Assembly (NCBI GenBank): GCA_008477525.1
Contig: SPDT01000005.1
Coordinates: 2,914,001 to 2,978,000, forward strand
Direction of reading: 5' to 3'
DNA: 64,000 nucleotides
From: Hypomyces perniciosus
Lineage: Eukaryota > Ascomycota > Sordariomycetes > Hypocreales > Hypocreaceae
Below the pieces are notes generated by a model. That model saw nothing but the letters and a program-made list of their open reading frames with translations, made no database searches and was not told the origin of the DNA. How positions within the stretch are numbered: the first letter of the stretch is position 1; the number at the start of each line of letters is the position of its first letter. Shown piece by piece: positions 35,862-47,455 of the stretch. A program made the translations under genes and the position numbers.

Positions 35862-36698
35862 CTATTCCGCGCTATCCCACCATAGACAGACACCGAGACC
35901 TTCGGCGGCCATGCTCCCCTTGATTTTGTACGGTGCCTTTGGTGGTGCGTCCTCTGCTTGTGTAGGCCCAGCTGGTGTCTGGTCGTGCCATTCCTCATCA
36001 ATGACCTGGAATCGCACCATTTCATGGTTATCGTAGAAAAGTCGCTCTTCGTCAAAGTTCCATATCCAGAGTTGCTCGCTGTGATTGCTGTGGAGCTGGG
36101 TTAGATGTCTGAATATCTGGTGAGTCAAGTCACAGATCGACTCACTATTCGGCTCCTTGAGGCAGTTCCTCAAACGGGACAAATATGTCGTCAAAGAAGT
36201 CGGTTCTTAAGTAGATGCCTGAAGGTGTCGAGCTGCGTATCCTGCCAATCATGACTTCTCCCTTGAAGGGACGGAAAACTATCATTCGAAATTCGGCTGT
36301 GACTGGGTGAGCTACGGGTCAATCGGTTCGTGAAGAGACAACCCATTTGTACCATTGACGTTCACAAGGCCTGTGCCATGGCCTATCAATCCTTCAGAGG
36401 TCCATAAGATATCATACAGGCATATGCAGAGCCCGATTTTCTGGATCACCTGTTTGATGCCGTCTTAGTTGGCTTGCTTGAAGGGTAAGGGTGAGGGAGG
36501 TACAGAACGGACTTTATTTGCATATTTGGCATTAATGTTATCTTCTATTGCGACGATGCTGTGCTTTGAGAAGTCTTCTGGTGCAATCTGCACCAGATCT
36601 GAGAGTTTGGTCTGGAGTATGCTTTGTTAGCTCATCGTACCGGAATTTTGCATTTGCTGGAGGGGCATGAAGCAGAGAGCATTTACCAGGATAAACAT
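35862..36698 (-). CDS. RPC25: RNA polymerase III subunit RPC25 (Rpb7 family)
   Basis: Exons in transcription order are 36698-36687, 36611-36513, 36449-36353, 36296-36146 and 36087-35862, giving 194 aa. Family knowledge: Rpc25 pairs with Rpc17 to form the Pol III stalk needed for initiation. Seen: the N-terminal SHS2-like domain (ISEDNINAKYANK-type block, then IGLCICLYDI and GHGTGLVNV), and a C-terminal OB-fold domain with FRPFKGEVMIGRI, the TPSGIYLRTDFFDDIFVP motif, and a tail ending CLWWDSAE. Exon 1 is only 12 nt. The second intron uses donor GTCCGT, weak against the usual GTANGT, but the join NK^VIQKIG matches the family. It converges with EMC3 with 61 bp between stops. Confidence 0.88.
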
Positions 36699-37329
36699 CT
36701 TTGCAAAGGGTCAATATCTAGGCTCACGCGTCGTGTTTCTGCTTCCCAGGCAAGAATAGACAGAAAGAGACCATTGCCGAGAAAACCTCGTCAAATGATG
36801 CGTCTCATCGATTTTGTGAAACTCTCATCAACAGCTTCTGACCTTGTCTTGAAGCAAACCGACGCAAGAAGTCAAAAGTGCAACCCAAACTCACTGGCGC
36901 TAGTCTATTTCTGGTTAGTACACATGTACAGATGAACTCGCGTGTCTCACCGCCTGCTGGATTTGGCTTGGCGTCGCTTAATGCCGCTTACCATTTCTCG
37001 ACCCGAAAGTTAGGTCAGACATCAACAAGTCGCAGAACTTTAAGTCAATGTCTATCCTCTCTCTGCCTCCATATTCAACTGTCGGATCTGCGCCTCCAAC
37101 GACAACTACGTGAAATCAAGGATTCTTCCAATTTGGTTTGTATTCCAACACAAAGTTCAAGTCTTTGGCCGTCGCTTGAGCCATCCGCTCAACCCGACTC
37201 CCTCCAACCTCCAACTTCCAACGTTCACCGTCTCTCGTCTTCCAGCTCGCTACAAATCATCTGGACAGCACGTTGCTCTCCACACTCTTCCACCTCGATT
37301 TCGAAGCGCTTCAGATGCTTTCATGAGCC
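36699..37329. promoter_or_regulatory. Divergent intergenic region, RPC25 (-) and NUFIP/CCCH gene (+)
   Basis: A 631-bp gap between divergent starts. The second half is pyrimidine-rich on the plus strand (from about 37150), consistent with the leader of the CCCH gene. An open frame running from 36878 across the CCCH start in another frame looks spurious. Confidence 0.5.
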
Positions 37330-39254
37330 ATGTCGACCTACGGTTACGGCCCGCCGCCTCCACCACCGCCATCCGCGTCTGGTGGTCCCGGCTACGGGCA
37401 TTCAAGCGGCCCTTACTCGCAGCACGGTCAGGGTCGCGGTGGTAGCGCGCCCAATAGTCGTCGTGGTGGTCATTATCACGGCGGACGTGGTGACTACCGC
37501 GGCTCACAACCTCGCTATGAATATACGGGCCAGCCGTACCCGACTCAGACACCTGTGCCCTACGCGGGTTCTCACCCACCAGCTGCCAGTTATCCACCTC
37601 ATCAACCGCAGTGGTCTCCTGAGCATGGCCATGCTCCGCCGCATCCTACACATCCGCATGCTCCAGCACCTCTCTCGGCCTCGAACTATCACCCTAATTA
37701 TGCGCCACAGCCATACCAGCCTTCGCCATATCCTCAGCAAGCGCCTTACGGCCCGCCCCAGCCATATGGCCATCCTTATCAAGGCCCAACGCCCCCAGGT
37801 CAACCTCAGTGGGGCGCTCAAGGATCCTCTCAACCGTCTTACGGCGCCAGCAGACCGCGCGGAGGATACAGTGACCGCAGTAGCCACAAGTCACCGCCTG
37901 GTGGTGCACCCATACGCCATGGCTATGAACAAGATCGGGCACCTCCTCCAGTGAATGGTAACTTTGGTCAGCCATACCCTCATGATCCTCGTGTATCACA
38001 CTATCCCCCTCCACAGTATCATTATGCAGCGCCGCCTCCACCTCCTGGTCCTCCGCATCAGGATACCTACTTCGGGCAGTACCCTCGTCGGGGTCGCGGT
38101 GGTGGACACAGAGACCACAGAGACCATAGAGACCATAGAGACCACAGAGACGGTAATACGCGTGGTCGTGGGGGTCATCATAACCATAACAATGGTGGCG
38201 AAAAACCGCGCCACCATAATAAGCAGCAGAATGTGGCCGACACCATCCAAAAGCCAGAGTCACCGTCCGTGGGTAAGAAGAAGAAGCGCAAGATGAACAC
38301 TCTCGGGTTGACTCCTGGCGTGGACTCGGAGACGGAGGACGATGAGGGAGAGGAGAAAATCCTCACCGAGTTGCTCGGCCCAGAAGCCGTCGAGTGAGTC
38401 TTTTGCATGACCTCACTTCCCCTGATTCTATACTGATCATCTTTTATAGAATAAGCGATGTTGCTACCTTTTTGGCCGAACGAAGGAACAAATACCCAAC
38501 AAGGGAACGAATTGAGGCCAAGAAAGCCGCCGAGCTGGCGCAAACCAAAGAGGACAAGGCTGTCTCTCTGGAAAAACAAGCCGACAGACTCCGAAAGCAG
38601 TTGCGCAAGGTTGAGTTCTCCATCAAGCGAAAACGAGAGCAGGGCGATGAGGGTGATGAGATGAGAGACCCCTCTGAGGAAACATCCGATGACGAGCCTG
38701 AAGTTATGTCTACCCGTTCTCAAGCAGCACCCCCTCCCCCTCCCGCCAAGAAGGCAGACGTTACAAGGCATTGTAAATACTACTCCACCGGTGGAACGTG
38801 TGGTAAGAAGGGCAAGTGTCGCTTCGTCCACGATCCTCAGGTCAGAGAAGCAGCACTCAGGGAACGTGAAGCCAATAACGGTCGCCTAACCATCCAACAG
38901 CGGCTGATCCTTAACGACAAAGAGCAAGAAGACTTGGCCGTTTTGCAATCTATCCAATATCTTCGCGAAAAGGGTCTTATGACCCAAGCTGGAACGATGG
39001 GGCTGAAGCCCGAGAAGGACGAAATACCTGCAAAGCCGGCGCCGCCCTCAGTTTCTAGCCTCCCAGCTGCCTCCCCCTCATTGCCTCCACCACCAGTCAA
39101 GAGAGAGCCACCTCGACGCAGCAACCCGCCCCCTTCTATCATACCCAGCGCTAATAGTAACAGCGCTCAGGGATTGAAACATTATCAGGGCTGGCTCTTG
39201 AAGCCCTACGGAAGCACAAGTGGCAAGCAGGCTCAGAGTGACGACCTGCCCTGA
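37330..39254 (+). CDS. NUFIP-domain CCCH zinc-finger protein
   Basis: Exons are 37330-38393 and 38450-39254, giving 622 aa; the 56-nt intron splits a Glu codon. Seen: a very long N-terminal low-complexity region rich in Pro, Gly, Tyr, Gln and His. It ends in RG-rich sequence with a run of RDH triplets (near residues 260-275). At the exon junction is the NUFIP1 conserved domain (ISDVATFLAERR, KYPTRERIEAKK; residues about 355-400), followed by a coiled coil. A single CCCH finger with spacing C-x8-C-x5-C-x3-H lies at about residues 463-482. Family knowledge: NUFIP1 and its yeast counterpart Rsa1 help assemble box C/D snoRNPs with the R2TP complex, and the finger may bind RNA. TTI1, also an R2TP client-handling factor, is in this window but far away. 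Confidence 0.85.
38107..38154 (+). repeat. In-frame tandem repeat coding RDH units
   Basis: Nine- to twelve-base units (AGAGACCAC/AGAGACCAT) repeat about five times in the CCCH gene, coding alternating Arg-Asp-His. The repeat length is divisible by three, so copy-number change would lengthen the protein without breaking it. Confidence 0.8.
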
Positions 39255-40280
39255 TCACTGAATTCGCGTTGGAGCTGAGAAGTCTTCATCTTTACGTTCC
39301 AAGAAGGCAAAACAACACCCATCAATCGCATTTACCCCCCGCTGCATTTTGAGTGGCTCAGTTTTTATGTTCATGTACATTTTGTTTCTGCACGCTGTGC
39401 TTTTTCGGAGGTCGTTGGCTTTTTCTTTCTTCCTATTTGCAAGTGTAAACTTATTATTTGGATCGGAGATTATGTTGATCAGTAAGCACACTGATCCTAC
39501 GTTTTTCTCACCAAGATCCAAATGACCCTGGTCTACCTTAGTTTTACAGATTGTCTTTATCGTTCATGAGACATCATGGTGTTTGCCGTTCTACGTTGTC
39601 AGGCTCAGGCAATGCATCGCGGCTAGTCTGCCTTGCGAGAACAAGTAGCATTACAAGGGACAGGAAGTTTGTTGCCTTCCCTACGATTGATGACTTTTGT
39701 TTTTTTAATAAAATTGCGTGTTGGTAGAGCTTTTGCAGTTTGTGTGCTTCAATACATGCATGGTTGGAATTTCTGTTATTATGATCCTTTGAACTACTGG
39801 ATTCTCTTTCGGACGACCAATGCATATGCATGAATTCTTAACGAAGTCTTGATTAACAATGAACTAGCTCAGACTAGGATGAGATGAGAGACAACCATGA
39901 GGTATGACGGGAAGAGCTATTCACGTCGAGTTAGAGAGTGCCTTGCTAAACTAGCTACTTGGGCTGTGTGGGCACTTCATATACGACAACAAAGTATATG
40001 CTTTGGAACGTCTGATTGTAGAGGCAATAGTAGTCCAGTATTTGGTATTGCTCAAATCACAAAAACCTATTCAGCGCCTCTCAAATGCATAAACCGTACT
40101 GTGTACAAAACACGTAAGAATTCGACAAAAAAACTCCGTCGCTAATGACCTGACAGCCTTTCTCTGAACGCCGCCACCGTCTTGCCTCACCATCTCCTAC
40201 AAGAGTGAGGTATTCTTCGTCGCAATACGTCCCCTCGTGAGAGACCCCTTTGTTTGCATGCATGGATTGGTGGTCTTTAC
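39255..40280. other. Region between convergent CCCH and SPT2 genes
   Basis: About 1 kb between convergent stops. It is T-rich and A-rich in turn, as expected for two 3' UTRs. No gene, repeat or structured RNA is evident. Confidence 0.6.
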
Positions 40281-41387
40281 CTAGTGACGCTTGGCACGAA
40301 GAGCCTCCAGGGCTTTGCGCTTCCTCTCCTCCTTTGCCACCTTGAGCGACTTTTCGAGTCGCTCCTCCTCAATGTCTTCTCGACGGGCGATTTGTTCGGC
40401 GCGTCGTTCCTCGTCATAAATATCATCCATACCGGCTTCCATGTCGGAAGAACCATCTGAATCGTAGCCATATTGGGGACCGGCATCCTCATCGTCATCA
40501 TAATCGATGAAGTCGTCCATATCCTCATCATAGTCATCCTCGTACTTCGATCGTTTCGACGAGCCGGATCTAGGGGCAGGTGCATTGAGCAAAGCACCAC
40601 CCCGTGGGGCGCTATTCTTTCTCGATGTGGCCCCTGGCTTAGGACGAGCAGTCCCGGTATACCCTGTTGTTGCCGAAACCGCCTTCTTAACCTTCTTCTC
40701 GGTCTCAGGTTCAACAGCCTTCTTCGCAGGCGTCACGGGCTTGGCTCGAGCGGCGGCTCCGTTTCGATCGGGTTTCGACGGTGCGCTTCCGTTTGCGCCG
40801 TTGCGTTGCACCGGTTTTGCTGTTCCTGTGTAACCTGTAGGCTTCTTGCCTTGTGGAGCTGATGGCGCCGGCTTTGCCTCTACCTTGTCTTTGTCCTTCT
40901 TCAACGCGCCGCCTTCTGCCTTTTTATGCTGAATCTTGCCGACTTGGCCCATCACGGCCTGGGCCCGTTGAGCTCGGGCCAAGATCTCGGCATAAGATCC
41001 CTTCTTTGGCGGCGCCTTTGGCTTGGAATCCACGGGTGGTGGCGGTGGCCTGCTAGCCACCTGAGGCCTGATGGTTCGACTGCCATTGCTCACGGGTCTT
41101 GAAGGAGCCGGCGTTGGTTTGGAGATGCCACTTGTCGGCCTTTGAGGCGTCTTCGCAAGCGGAGTGAATAAACGCGGTGTCTTGGAGGCAGCGCTCTGCA
41201 AATCCTCATCTGCTTTCCGCTTGATAGGAGCAGCGTTTGGTCGTGGTACAACCGGCGCCGGGTTGCCCGTTGACTTACCGCCGCTTATCTGAGCCAACAA
41301 ATCCCCGATCTGATACCGTGAGCGCGATCAGTTTGACATGCTTGGTGAAGAATATAGTCGAAGGAACTAGTAGTAACTTACCGGCAT
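40281..41387 (-). CDS. SPT2: Chromatin protein SPT2
   Basis: Exons in transcription order are 41387-41382 (only ATG CCG) and 41309-40281, giving 344 aa. The 72-nt intron has donor GTAAGT and acceptor CAG; joining gives MPIGDLLAQISG, the usual fungal Spt2 start. Family knowledge: Spt2 binds H3-H4 and DNA during transcription elongation and suppresses cryptic initiation. Seen: a long basic, Pro/Ala/Lys-rich disordered region (residues 15-240) containing three copies of a TGYTGTA-P/K motif. The C-terminal SPT2 domain (about 245-344) has an acidic stretch (DDYDEDMDDFIDYDDDED) followed by the helical histone-binding part with DDIYDEERRAEQIARRE. The 6-nt first exon would be missed by most gene finders. 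Confidence 0.9.
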
Positions 41388-42204
41388 CGTATCACTGGTC
41401 TACCCTTAATCCTCTAGAATGAGAGAAGCGTGGCCGAAGCCTTGGGTGACCGCGGTGTAGTTGTTAGAGGTCGTTATTCATAAATCGTGTCGCACCTCTG
41501 CTTGTTTGGTGGCAAAAGAACGGCCTTCACGCGACCAAACAAATCTTTTGTTGGATATCGTTTCTCGATGGACACCGCGCGCTCGACTCGGGTTTTAGAG
41601 AGAAACTGAGGGGGAAATGACCAAGGGAAAGTTTTGATGCTGGAAAAAGCAGGGAAAAGAAGACTTGGGGGTATCGAAAGATGGCTGAAAAGAAACTGAA
41701 CAGGCGTTGAGTGAAGGTCTAACTCACCACTTGGCGGAACAGGGACAGTTGAAATCCGCGTGCGCCACATTGGCAATTGCTAAGTCATACCCACGTGACC
41801 TTGTGATCGGAGATGTCAGTGGCGGTGCAGAAGAGCGAGGTGTGGCTGGGCTCCACGCCCTAAAGCGGATCCTTTTTTTTTTTCGCCTAAGCACGATTTT
41901 TAGCGCCCACAGATCTAAATTGTATGTCTACTTCTGCTGCTGCAGGAACTTTTTCTCTTCGTCACGCCGACAACTATCACCACAGAACTCGAAGGCTTCA
42001 GTCTCCGCCCAACTCGCGGTTAAATTGATTGATTTCTCGTGTTCCTCTAGAAACTACAGACAAGTAAGTATATCACCATCGTCATTCGCTTCTCAGCGCG
42101 CCATTCAAACGACGTCGCTGTCGTCGCCGCTGTTGTCGCAGTTGCTGCCCCTCCAAGATCGCAATCGGACCTGTGTTAACAATTATTCCCTAGAAACAGA
42201 CAAA
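41388..42204. promoter_or_regulatory. Divergent intergenic region, SPT2 (-) and ribosomal P2 (+)
   Basis: An 817-bp gap. The P2 side carries a pyrimidine-rich leader with a likely 5' UTR intron (listed separately). A CACGTG E-box lies at 41792-41797. An open frame from 41707 running into the P2 start does not read as protein before the P2 methionine. Confidence 0.55.
42064..42193 (+). other. Probable 5' UTR intron of the ribosomal P2 gene
   Basis: Donor GTAAGTAT after CAA at 42063, a TTAAC branch-like site and acceptor CCCTAG at 42193, followed 11 nt later by the P2 start codon. Leader introns are common in fungal ribosomal protein genes. The length would be 130 nt. Confidence 0.6.
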
Positions 42205-42667
42205 ATGAAGCACCTCGCCGCTTACCTCCTCCTCGGCCTTGCCGGCAACACCGCTCCCTCCGCCGATGACATCAAGAAGGTCCTCAGCTCCGTTGGCATT
42301 GAGGCCGACGATGAGCGTCTGGAGAAGCTCATCTCTGAGCTCGAGGGCAAGGACGTCAACGAGGTATGATCCTAGATAAACTAGAAGCAGACGGATTTGG
42401 ATAGAGTACTAACAATTTTGCAGCTGATCGCCGCTGGCTCCCAGAAGCTCGCTTCCGTTCCCTCTGGCGGTGCCGGTGGTGCTGCCGCCACTGGTGGTGC
42501 CGCTGGTGGCGCTGCCGCCGAGGAGGCCGCTGAGGAGGCCAAGGAGGAGGGTACGTTTTATCCACTTCTCTCCGGGATATTGCTCCTAGTGAAAGAGTTG
42601 CTGCTGACATGTTTTTACAGAGAAGGAGGAGTCCGACGAGGACATGGGTTTCGGCCTGTTCGACTAA
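42205..42667 (+). CDS. RPP2: 60S acidic ribosomal protein P2
   Basis: Exons are 42205-42363, 42424-42550 and 42621-42667, giving 110 aa. Family knowledge: P1/P2 heterodimers form the ribosomal stalk that recruits elongation factors, and ribosome-inactivating toxins recognise their tail. Seen: the N-terminal dimerisation domain starting [10 protein letters not shown], which is P2 rather than P1, with the [22 protein letters not shown] block. A Gly/Ala-rich hinge follows, then an acidic linker and the invariant C-terminus [11 protein letters not shown]. The last exon codes only for this tail. Codon use is strongly biased to C-ending codons, as expected for high expression. Introns are 60 and 70 nt. 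Confidence 0.97.
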
Positions 42668-43370
42668 GCGCTTTCTTATTAAGAATTCGCAAAGAAACGA
42701 TCCCTCACGAATTTCGGAAAAGTTACGAGCATGTTGTGCGGTCATTCTTGCATGTTTTTGGCGTGGGAGGATTGACTGCTCATGGCTGGCTTGGCGGTCT
42801 GTGTAAAACCGACATAGAATATCCAGTTAATGACATTGACGACTTGCCGTTTTTCGAACCAATTCGTTCCCATTTTTTCCCTCTCGAAGTGATTTTGTGC
42901 CGTGATTTTCTGTCTCATACACGCCCAGTTGGGACTTCGTAACTTGGGCTGAACCGCGACCAACTGCTTCAGGTGACATGAAGTTTGATTGATATATTGC
43001 GACTAATCTTACAGTACCTATAATTCGGATTTCGCCTTGTAAATCATGTACCATCCCTCTGAACTGTGACGGCTACATCTCCCTTTGCCCCCCTTTCCAT
43101 GTTGGTTAAGCATATCGCAATGTCCTTCCTACAACTTCTTCTCTGGTCGATACGATGATTCTGGCGCAGCCCAAGAGAAAACACGATGTCGACCAGTGCA
43201 TTCGTCGTAGTCAGGCAATGGTGAGTTCCCAGGGTCATTTGAGGCAGGCAACTCAACAGGACCAATATGATCCCATCCACTTTGACTATCTCTCACGATA
43301 GATGGTAGACGCGGAGGACTATCACAACCCTGATGTTAAAACTCGCAGATCAATATTAGGAGAACAAAAC
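42668..43370. other. Region between P2 and the cupredoxin gene
   Basis: The first part should be the P2 3' UTR. On the minus strand, 43329-43129 keeps a 66-codon open frame just past the annotated stop of the cupredoxin gene; see the finding on its possible last exon. Nothing else is recognised. Confidence 0.5.
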
Positions 43371-44737
43371 TCACTGCGGTGATATTGCGCTGCCCTCAAG
43401 CTCTCCCACAACCTGCGCCGTAACAGGATGATAGAAATACGTCGAATCATTTACTGGCCGTTGCGGCTGAGGTCCTATCGGACCAGATATCTCTGCCATG
43501 AGACTCTGATTCTGACTTTGACTCGTTGTGTTGTCGTTACTACCAGCCTCCCAAGGCTTCGCTTTTGGAGGCTCGAGTCCAGACTCGATATTAGTGCTGC
43601 TGTGGTTGGGATATTGAACTTTCTGGCGACCGTAGAAGAAGAACACTCCTGCTACGAGGGCGAGGCTGGCTACGCTGTCAATGGCGATTCCTGCGATTTG
43701 GCCGACGCTTATGCCTGGCGATGAGGAGCCATCGGGGTGCTTTGACTTGTTGCCTGTGCCTGAGTCTGAGCTGGGATCATCTCCTGGAGGCCAGGGATTG
43801 CCTGGCACAAGTTGATACTCGACTCCCTTGGCATTTATGATGTATCCATCTAGAGTGAGATCCGAAGACTGATAGAAATCCAACTCAGCACTTGTCCGTC
43901 ATATTCACTCCATCACCTGCTTAGACAAACACTCTTAAAAGGGGGGAGTCTTACGGGGTTAATCACACCGACCATGTGGTGGTTGACACAAGCATTTGGT
44001 GCTCCGGAATAGTAAAACACTGGACTTGTATCGTTGATCCTCAGAGTAAACCTTGGGGCCTATTTCGATAATTAGATCAAATTTAAATCCCAGACCATCA
44101 TCCAAGGACGAAAAAAAAGGAGAATCGGCGTCAGGAGACATACATCATCGTCAGCGGCATTAACTTTCTGAAGTCCGCTTGAGAAGCCCTGGCGATTCTT
44201 GCCAATGTATTCATATGGAACACATGGGAAATCATAATCTCCACGAATTATCCAATGCTCGCCTGGGAAAAATTTGAATTCGACCATGTCCCCGACCGCT
44301 GCCGTGAGGGTGTCAGGAGTAAACCTGTATTTGGTCTAAGTTGCACACGAGAATTAGTATACGAACCGGGATACATGGCATTAAGAAGGCGAGTGAATAC
44401 TTACCGCACCAACGCTGATTGTGTACGTAGTTGGTTCAGGGGTAGAAGTTGTTGATTGACGGGTTGAAGTCGTCTCACTCCCACTTTGAGCTTCCGACGA
44501 AGTAGAAGGCGGCGGAGCATTATCCGTAAATGAACCTGTCGTGCTGGTCGAAACCGGTGGCGGAAGTGTGAAATGAGGCGTAGGCGTACTGGTAGTTGAT
44601 GTTGTCGATCGATATATCTTAATAGTCGTCGTGAGGGTGATGGTTGGCTGGACCTCCGCCGTTACTGTATTTTGACTGCGGACGACTCTGCTCAGGAACA
44701 GGGCTGCAAGAGCCACACGCTGAATGGTTCGCATCAT
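43371..44737 (-). CDS. Serine-rich cupredoxin-domain single-pass membrane protein
   Basis: Exons in transcription order are 44737-44405, 44335-44144, 44059-43955 and 43868-43371, giving 375 aa. Seen: a signal peptide (MMRTIQRVALAALFL, cut near SQ), a Ser/Thr/Pro-rich stalk to about residue 105, then a cupredoxin-like domain. Candidate type 1 copper ligands are His in FFPGEHW and the Cys, His and Met of ACVNHHMVGVIN. A TM helix (about residues 240-260, ending FFFYGRQK) and a cytosolic Pro/Ser-rich tail follow. Family knowledge: extracellular serine-rich cupredoxin proteins are abundant in filamentous ascomycetes with unknown function. Intron 3 could also end at GAG (43884), adding five residues. 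The final TGA overlaps a perfect donor GTGAGT, so a further exon may exist. An upstream in-frame ATG at 44797 would bury the signal peptide. Confidence 0.78.
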
Positions 44738-45625
44738 GGCATAGGATGATGCGCTGAGCCAAAACATCAGAGCATGATAGTATCGACTGATGTACACACA
44801 ACATGGCTAAGCAAACAGAAGAAGAGGAGGGGAACAAGTGAGTAGATCGTTGTTGGATAGAAGATATTTGAGAAGGTGGAAGCATCCCCACGCACATCAA
44901 AGACTTTTGGTCAGGGCGTCGTTGATACGAGCGAGTTGGCCCTTGCGACACCACGATCCGGAAGCTGTGGCAACATCATGATGACAAGCCACGGCTTCTG
45001 AAACATCGTCGGACACTTAGCTCGTGTGTCCTTCAAGAATCAGATCTGACCAATAAATGCATCCAACAGAAAGGTCGGCATTTCTCCTGACCACTGAAAA
45101 CATCGCTTTGGAGTCAACTTCAAACTCGACAGTCAAAGGGCCACCATGTGACTATGCATACGCCCGGGCCAGCAACAGGCAGTGTCGAGAGTGTGCCTGA
45201 AGTGATCAAAGAACAGAAGTTGGAATGATGATGAAACACACTTCACATATCTGGATCTCTGATGTGATCTTGAATTGGCTATATAATTTAAGCAAACGGA
45301 CTGGACTTATTGCTAATATTGTGACCGCTTGGCTGCTCTATCGTGTCATGTCCCTGATACATCATCAACGACTGGCGACAATTGGATCTATCTTGACGCG
45401 GCTCTGAAGTGGACAGCACGCGACTTTCGAAGGGACGCGGCTTGTTCATCCTTTTCGCCCGCGTTATATGCTACATGTATCGGGCGGAAAGTCGCCCATC
45501 CAATCCCTGCTATTCTAGCAGACCTTAGAGGACAGCTCAACACATAGCGTGGTGACGAGTTGGTACCGAACTGGAGGACCCTGCCCGCTCTTTCGAGCCT
45601 GAAATTTCTCATCTTCGATATGCTC
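44738..45625. other. Intergenic region between cupredoxin and ALG6 genes
   Basis: About 890 bp containing the presumed promoter of the cupredoxin gene and the 3' end of ALG6. No supported gene or repeat. Confidence 0.55.
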
Positions 45626-47455
45626 TCATTGCGTCTTTGTTTTGGCCTTGTCTTGAGACGAGAAAAAGTCGCTTTCCCGCAGTAATCTCCAGAAACACCA
45701 TAGATAACAGATCAGAAAGCCAGCGGCGCCAACGCCCACGTTCACCACAACCCATAGATCCGGCTTACCAGGAGGTGGCGCAACGAATGCCTCCATGACA
45801 TGCCATAATGCCATGACGACATAAAAGCTTCCCTGCAGCAAGGCTGTGCCCCATTGGGCGAGCGGGGATTGTCCGTCCTGGAAAGGCGCGCTCCAAGAGG
45901 TTGGGGGCAGTCCCAAGAGATACGCCCAGAGGAGTGTGAGGACTGCATACGGTACCCTGAGATCAACGCGGTGCAACAAAGGAAACATGGTCCAGGCCCC
46001 GAGCAGGTTTGCAAAGCCCACCCATGCACGGACTTCGCCGTTCATCCCTTGCTTCCCAGCCAGGAGTAGAGTCATTGGCATCAGCGGGAGCAGAACACTC
46101 TTCTCATGAACCTGCCAGCTGAAGAGGAAGAAGCCCCACGCGGTGGCTGCAAAAGCCAGTGGCATGGTCGACTTCCTTGGACGAAGGAATAGAATGAGGT
46201 TGGGCGGTATTATAGAGAGCAATGTGGCGCCAAGGGCAGCTTTTTGGAGAAGCTCCACAGGGTATTGGCGCAGTTTGATGACAACATTGAGAGCACACCA
46301 GAAATTGGCAACCTTGTCCTCAAACAAACCACGCGAGAAGGGGAACACGCGGTGCACCATCTGGACAAGCTGCTCCACGACAGGGTAATAGAAGTGTTCA
46401 GTATCAATATAATTGGTGATAAAGGGGAATATGGGAAGCGGTGGAGGAGGCCCATCAAGTCCAGGTCTCGCGCTTATGCCTTGCCGCTTGTCGTAAAGCG
46501 TACCGAGCGCCAACGGCAGAACCAGGACAGCAAATGAGATGGTTGTCACAATTGCAATACCCAAAAGCCTTGCAGGGTTGATTCCTGTAGTGATGCACCT
46601 TCCCAGCAGGTAGGAAAAGATACTGAAGGCGTAGTAGAGGGCCATTTGCTTGAACCCCAGAGCGGCGACGAAAAAGACGGAAGCCCACATGTATCTCTCA
46701 GCAAGCATACTCGACATGCTTGCCACCACGAAACCGAGCATGACAGTGTTGTATTGGAAATGGACATGGTCGATAAGCATCGTTGCTGGCTGCATCAGAA
46801 TTGCGACGAGGGCGAGATTGCTGGTCCAAGTAGCCACTCCGTTGAGTCGGCTAAACCGTCGCACAAAGACAACAGCCGCAGGGATGAGTATGAGATACTC
46901 GGAGACAATGACGGTCGCTCTCATGAAGATCTTCAACGTCGGGTCGTGGGAGCCGCGGGACGTGAGGAGCGCAAACCACTCCGGGTTGATCAGGGCTCCG
47001 ATCTTGCCCAGCGCCCAGCTGTGATACGCAGTGAGAGGAGGGTAGTCCAATCCCCACCACTGGAGGTCGTGGAAATACCATTGGGAGATGGGAAGCTGTG
47101 TGGTGATCTCCATCCAGTGTCGCTGCGCTTCGTAGTCGCCGAACAGAGGCGGCCGCTGGAATCCTGGGATCACATGTAAGCCTCACTTAGTTAGGAGTTG
47201 GTGCGACAGATATAATATACCTGAATATCCCCAAAGCCCAGCTGCCCACCTGAAGAGCCCAGCGACCATTAGCACCAGCGGCAGAACCTCCCATTGCGAC
47301 AACGAGGTGCGGGCAGGCCACAGAAAGGCAGCCAGGGGGAACGCCGGCGTGCGCACGAGAGCTTCGGACCGGGAGCGCGAGGGCCTGTCAGCGCCATTGC
47401 CGGGCTTCTTAGGCTTGCGGCGAGGCTTATGCAGCGAGGGACTCGAAGTTGACAT
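45626..47455 (-). CDS. ALG6: Dolichyl-P-Glc:Man9GlcNAc2-PP-dolichol alpha-1,3-glucosyltransferase ALG6
   Basis: Exons in transcription order are 47455-47221 and 47163-45626, giving 590 aa; the 57-nt intron splits a Gly codon. Family knowledge: Alg6 adds the first glucose to the lipid-linked N-glycan precursor on the lumenal side of the ER. Seen: a basic cytosolic N-terminus, TM1 near residue 60, then the lumenal loop with FGDYEAQRHWMEIT (FGDYEAQR separates ALG6 from ALG8), the WWGLDYPPLTAYHSW block, and the DHVHFQYNTVMLG motif. About eleven membrane helices fill the rest, and the tail is short and Lys-rich. A Pro-rich loop DGPPPPLPIF precedes the FPFxRGLFEDKVANFWC block shared by this family. 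Confidence 0.94.

Noticed and set aside
36878..37954. 358-aa plus-strand frame overlapping the CCCH gene start
   Set aside because: It begins in RPC25 upstream sequence and continues in a different phase of the low-complexity region; no conserved domain.
37504..38263. Long minus-strand frames opposite the CCCH gene
   Set aside because: They are shadows of the Pro/Gly/His-rich coding strand; the plus frame is backed by the NUFIP and CCCH domains.
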